Assembly (NCBI RefSeq): GCF_946885955.1
Contig: NZ_CAMPHI010000020.1
Location: 25,902 to 89,901, forward strand
Reading direction: 5' to 3'
Length of the DNA stretch: 64,000 nucleotides
Origin: an uncultured Pseudomonas sp.
Lineage (GTDB): Bacteria; Pseudomonadota; Gammaproteobacteria; Pseudomonadales; Pseudomonadaceae
Part shown: positions 61,830 to 64,000 of the stretch, in pieces
Layout of the letters: every line of letters starts with the position of its first letter
Position numbering within the stretch: the stretch's first letter is position 1
Position numbers and translations under genes: made by a program
The notes under the pieces: generated by a model
Database searches by the model: none
What the model was told of the DNA's origin: nothing
Seen by the model: the letters and a program-made list of their open reading frames with translations, nothing else

Positions 61830-62321
61830 ATGCAGGTGAACGACAAACCTACGCAGCCGCAGCTGATAATCCGACCCGCCGGCGAAACGGATTCGCCCGC
61901 CATCGCCGCGCTGATCGACAGCCTGATTCCGCAGATCGTGGAACCAGGCGCGCCCGCCGCCGAAGTCTTTATGGCGAGTATTTCCCCAGCCGCTATCGCC
62001 GGCTATATCCGCAACCCCGACTATCGCTACTTGCTGGGTTTTATCGGCGAAACCCTGGTCGGCGCGGCTGCGATGCGCGACAACCGCCACCTCTATCACT
62101 TGTTCGTCGATGCGCGGTTCCATCGCCGGGGCATCGCCAGGGCGCTTTGGCTGCAGTTGCGAGAGGCGGCCATGGAGGCCGGCAACACCGATGAATTAAC
62201 CGTCAACTCATCGATCAATGCCATTGCCGTCTACACCCGACTCGGCTTCGTCGCCGCGGGCGAAGTGCAGCACAAGAACGGCCTGCAGTTTCAACCCATG
62301 CGGCTGGCAGCGGACCAATAA
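61830..62321 (+). CDS. GNAT-family N-acetyltransferase
   Basis: A 163-residue acetyltransferase. The acetyl-CoA pyrophosphate loop is RRGIARALW in FVDARFHRRGIARAL; the preceding strand is LYHLFVDARF, and the closing NSSINAIAVYTRLGF motif is typical. Substrate unknown. AAGGAAG precedes the start. It is followed 40 bp later by a small lipoprotein gene with a similar ribosome-binding site. Confidence 0.85.
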   Translation: MQVNDKPTQPQLIIRPAGETDSPAIAALIDSLIPQIVEPGAPAAEVFMASISPAAIAGYIRNPDYRYLLGFIGETLVGAAAMRDNRHLYHLFVDARFHRRGIARALWLQLREAAMEAGNTDELTVNSSINAIAVYTRLGFVAAGEVQHKNGLQFQPMRLAADQ

Positions 62322-62361
62322 CCAGATAAACGCCAGCTCTGACCATCAACAAGGAAGCCCG

Positions 62362-62694
62362 ATGAACATCAAACCAGCCCTTATCCCCCTACTACTCGCC
62401 CTCACGCTCTCGGCTTGCGGCAAACCGGTACCCGCAGAAAAAGCCGCCTACGTCGGCGAATGGCAAGCGCCAGCCATGTACCTGCTGATCACCCAGGATG
62501 GATCGGTGCGCTACAAGCGCCTCAAAAGCGGCGCGACCACCTCGGTCGAAGGCCCGATCAAAGGCTTTGTCGGCGATAACCTGGAAGTCGGCATCGGTCC
62601 GATGGCCACCACCTTCGTCGTCAGCCAACCACCGCACCAGGACGGCGGCCAATGGAAAATGACGGTGGATGGGGTGGAGCTGAGCAGGCAATAG
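62362..62694 (+). CDS. small lipoprotein of unknown function
   Basis: A 110-residue protein starting at 62362 after AAGGAAG. The signal peptide NIKPALIPLLLALTLSAC has a lipobox at Cys19. The mature part has a beta-rich pattern (YVGEWQAPAMYLLITQDGSV, RYKRLKSGATTSVEGPIKGF) like small periplasmic lipocalin-like or YVTN-type domains, but I do not recognise a family. Confidence 0.75.
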   Translation: MNIKPALIPLLLALTLSACGKPVPAEKAAYVGEWQAPAMYLLITQDGSVRYKRLKSGATTSVEGPIKGFVGDNLEVGIGPMATTFVVSQPPHQDGGQWKMTVDGVELSRQ

Positions 62695-63060
62695 GCCAAC
62701 CAGCACATTTTGCTGATCACGACCGGCAAGGCTGAACAGACCACGTCCGAGCCGAATTATGTGCGGCAGCTCTCACTCCACCGTCCGTATAGCCAATGGC
62801 TTACACGCTCCCGCAGCGATCTGCCCTGTCGGCGCTTTAGTTCAACCCCTAATCTGTGTCCATCAGCTGCTGCGCAGGACGCGCACAGGGATCACGGACG
62901 ATCGACCATGGCCCGGATGGCTACCGACAGGACGTTGGAATGGTCTGAGAAAAAACCCGCCTCGGCGGGTTTTTTGTTGTGCGCGATTAAAGCGCCCGGC
63001 AACGACTGAGCGCCCTGTGAGACGCTGGGCAGCCGCAAAACCCACCTGAGCCTGATTGCC
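62695..63060. other. 366-bp gap between the lipoprotein and LysE genes
   Basis: No gene is recognised. It holds the terminator at 62950-62975. The rest is featureless by eye. Confidence 0.4.
62950..62975. terminator. bidirectional terminator
   Basis: AAAAAACCCGCC (62950-62961) and GGCGGGTTTTTT (62964-62975) form a perfect 12-bp stem with a TC loop. The core is identical to the one at 21245-21270. Confidence 0.88.
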
Positions 63061-63705
63061 ATGTTTGGAACTCAAGACCTGCTGCTGTTCATGATTACCG
63101 GCCTGTTGTTGAACATGGCCCCCGGCCCGGACTCGTTGTTGATCATGGCGCGTAGCGCCGCCCATGGCTGGCGCGCGGGCTCGGCGGCGGCATTGGGTAT
63201 CGGTGCAGGCACCTTCGTGCATGTGTTCGCCGCGGCGATCGGCCTATCGGCGCTGCTCGCCACCTCGAGCACGGCGTTCGCCGTGGTCAAATATCTGGGT
63301 GCGGCCTATCTGCTATATGTGGGTTTCGCCATGCTGATCGCCCGGAAAAAATCCGCAGCGGACGCAGCCACCCCGCTCGCACCGCCACCGACCCTGTCGT
63401 ATCGACGCATCTTCGCCCAGGGCTTTCTGACCAATGTACTGAACCCGAAGGTCGCGGTGTTTTTCCTCGCCTTCGTGCCCCAGTTCATCGCACCGGATGC
63501 GCCAAACAAGGCGTTGGCGTTTATCCTGCTGGGCTGCATTTTCAATTTCAACGGCATGCTCTGGTGCCACTTCCTGGCCGTATCGTCGGCATTCGCCAGC
63601 CGACGCATTCAGGCCAGCGAGACGGTTTCGCGCTGGTTGAACCGGTTGATTGGCGGCGTATTCATATCGCTCGGTATCAAGCTTGGACTCGCCGAGCGTA
63701 CTTAG
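63061..63705 (+). CDS. LysE/RhtB-family amino-acid exporter
   Basis: A 214-residue inner-membrane protein with about six helices. The N-terminal signature LLLNMAPGPDSLLIMARSAAHGWRAG and GFLTNVLNPKVAVFFLAFVPQF are diagnostic of LysE/RhtB exporters, which excrete amino acids or related metabolites. The exact substrate is unknown. Confidence 0.9.
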   Translation: MFGTQDLLLFMITGLLLNMAPGPDSLLIMARSAAHGWRAGSAAALGIGAGTFVHVFAAAIGLSALLATSSTAFAVVKYLGAAYLLYVGFAMLIARKKSAADAATPLAPPPTLSYRRIFAQGFLTNVLNPKVAVFFLAFVPQFIAPDAPNKALAFILLGCIFNFNGMLWCHFLAVSSAFASRRIQASETVSRWLNRLIGGVFISLGIKLGLAERT

Positions 63706-64000
63706 ACCGCAGGAGCAAAGCCCCGGGGGGCGACGCCTGCACGCCATGGCGCTGCTTTGCAGCACGTACGGGTGATCGAGGATGCGTACGGGGTCGCTCA
63801 TATCGAAGCGCCATTGGCGGTCGTCGCCAGTGAAGTGGGCCCGCAGTTCGGTTCGGATCACCTGCCTGTGCTGACCCGGCTCGCCTTGCGCACAGCCGAG
63901 TAAGTTTTGGCTCTGTCCCAATAGCGTGTTGCAGGCCGCTTTTGTAGGGTGGGTTAGCGGCGCTAGGGGCTGGTTATAGGGGAGCTCCACGCAATTCGAG
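63706..64000. other. terminal gap with gene remnant and repeat-like end
   Basis: After the exporter gene the sequence holds a decayed coding fragment (63751-63903) and then TGTAGGGTGGGTTAG (63942-63956), which resembles one arm of a common Pseudomonas intergenic repeat; the matching arm is not seen. Confidence 0.35.
63751..63903 (+). pseudogene. C-terminal fragment of an endonuclease/exonuclease/phosphatase family gene
   Basis: A start-less frame encodes HVRVIEDAYGVAHIEAPLAV and ends GSDHLPVLTRLALRTAE. SDHLPV is the terminal His/Asp motif of the EEP (DNase I-like) fold. The upstream catalytic parts are missing and there is no start codon or ribosome-binding site, so this is probably the tail of a deleted gene. 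Confidence 0.4.

Overview
The window is chromosomal DNA of a Pseudomonas, GC-rich and most like the P. aeruginosa / P. mendocina / P. alcaligenes part of the genus. Three things support this. Individual proteins are close to their Pseudomonas versions (PilMNOPQ, PhaC1/PhaC2, GbdR, choline-binding proteins). From about 1.0 to 46.4 kb the gene order follows the PAO1 block from about PA5033 to PA5071. Intergenic gaps carry bidirectional hairpin terminators and dispersed repeats of a Pseudomonas type. No rRNA, tRNA, CRISPR array, prophage or complete insertion sequence was seen.

Layout. 0-3.8 kb: the 3' part of a beta-ketoacyl-ACP synthase gene, a small exported protein, hemE and a four-repeat membrane protein. 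3.9-9.9 kb: gltD and gltB (glutamate synthase). 10.1-18.3 kb: one leftward gene string, damX, aroB, aroK and pilQPONM, reading away from the divergent ponA gene. 18.5-27.7 kb: ponA, malic enzyme, an M48 lipoprotein peptidase, a nuclease, rpmE and priA. 27.8-32.7 kb: argS, a SPOR-domain protein, hslVU behind a clear heat-shock promoter, and a DUF971 protein. 33.2-40.2 kb: the medium-chain polyhydroxyalkanoate cluster phaC1-phaZ-phaC2-phaD facing phaI-phaF, plus a small PHA-associated protein. 40.5-46.4 kb: ubiE-ubiJ-ubiB, hisI-hisE, tatABC and rsmE.

46.4-55.9 kb is a choline/betaine module. It has the regulator GbdR, serine dehydratase SdaB (serine is the end product of betaine breakdown through glycine), one ATPase/permease pair (CbcV/CbcW), and three separate substrate-binding proteins. 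In PAO1 these genes lie around PA5376-PA5380, away from tatABC, so the junction near 46.4 kb is a synteny break. The 749-bp gap before cbcV holds a sigma-54-like promoter, and on the other strand a strong intrinsic terminator preceded by a hairpin, which may mark an undescribed small RNA.

56-64 kb is more accessory. It holds a DUF1203 protein, an overlapping PfkB-kinase / GH65 glycoside-phosphorylase pair, an SPW-VKOR-SPW membrane fusion without the usual VKOR loop cysteines and with a Met/His-rich N-terminus, a GNAT acetyltransferase, a small lipoprotein, a LysE-type exporter, and a fragment resembling the end of an endonuclease/exonuclease/phosphatase gene. The kinase/phosphorylase pair and the VKOR-like fusion are the least standard protein-coding content. 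All assignments are from reading the sequence and remembered family features; no database search was run.
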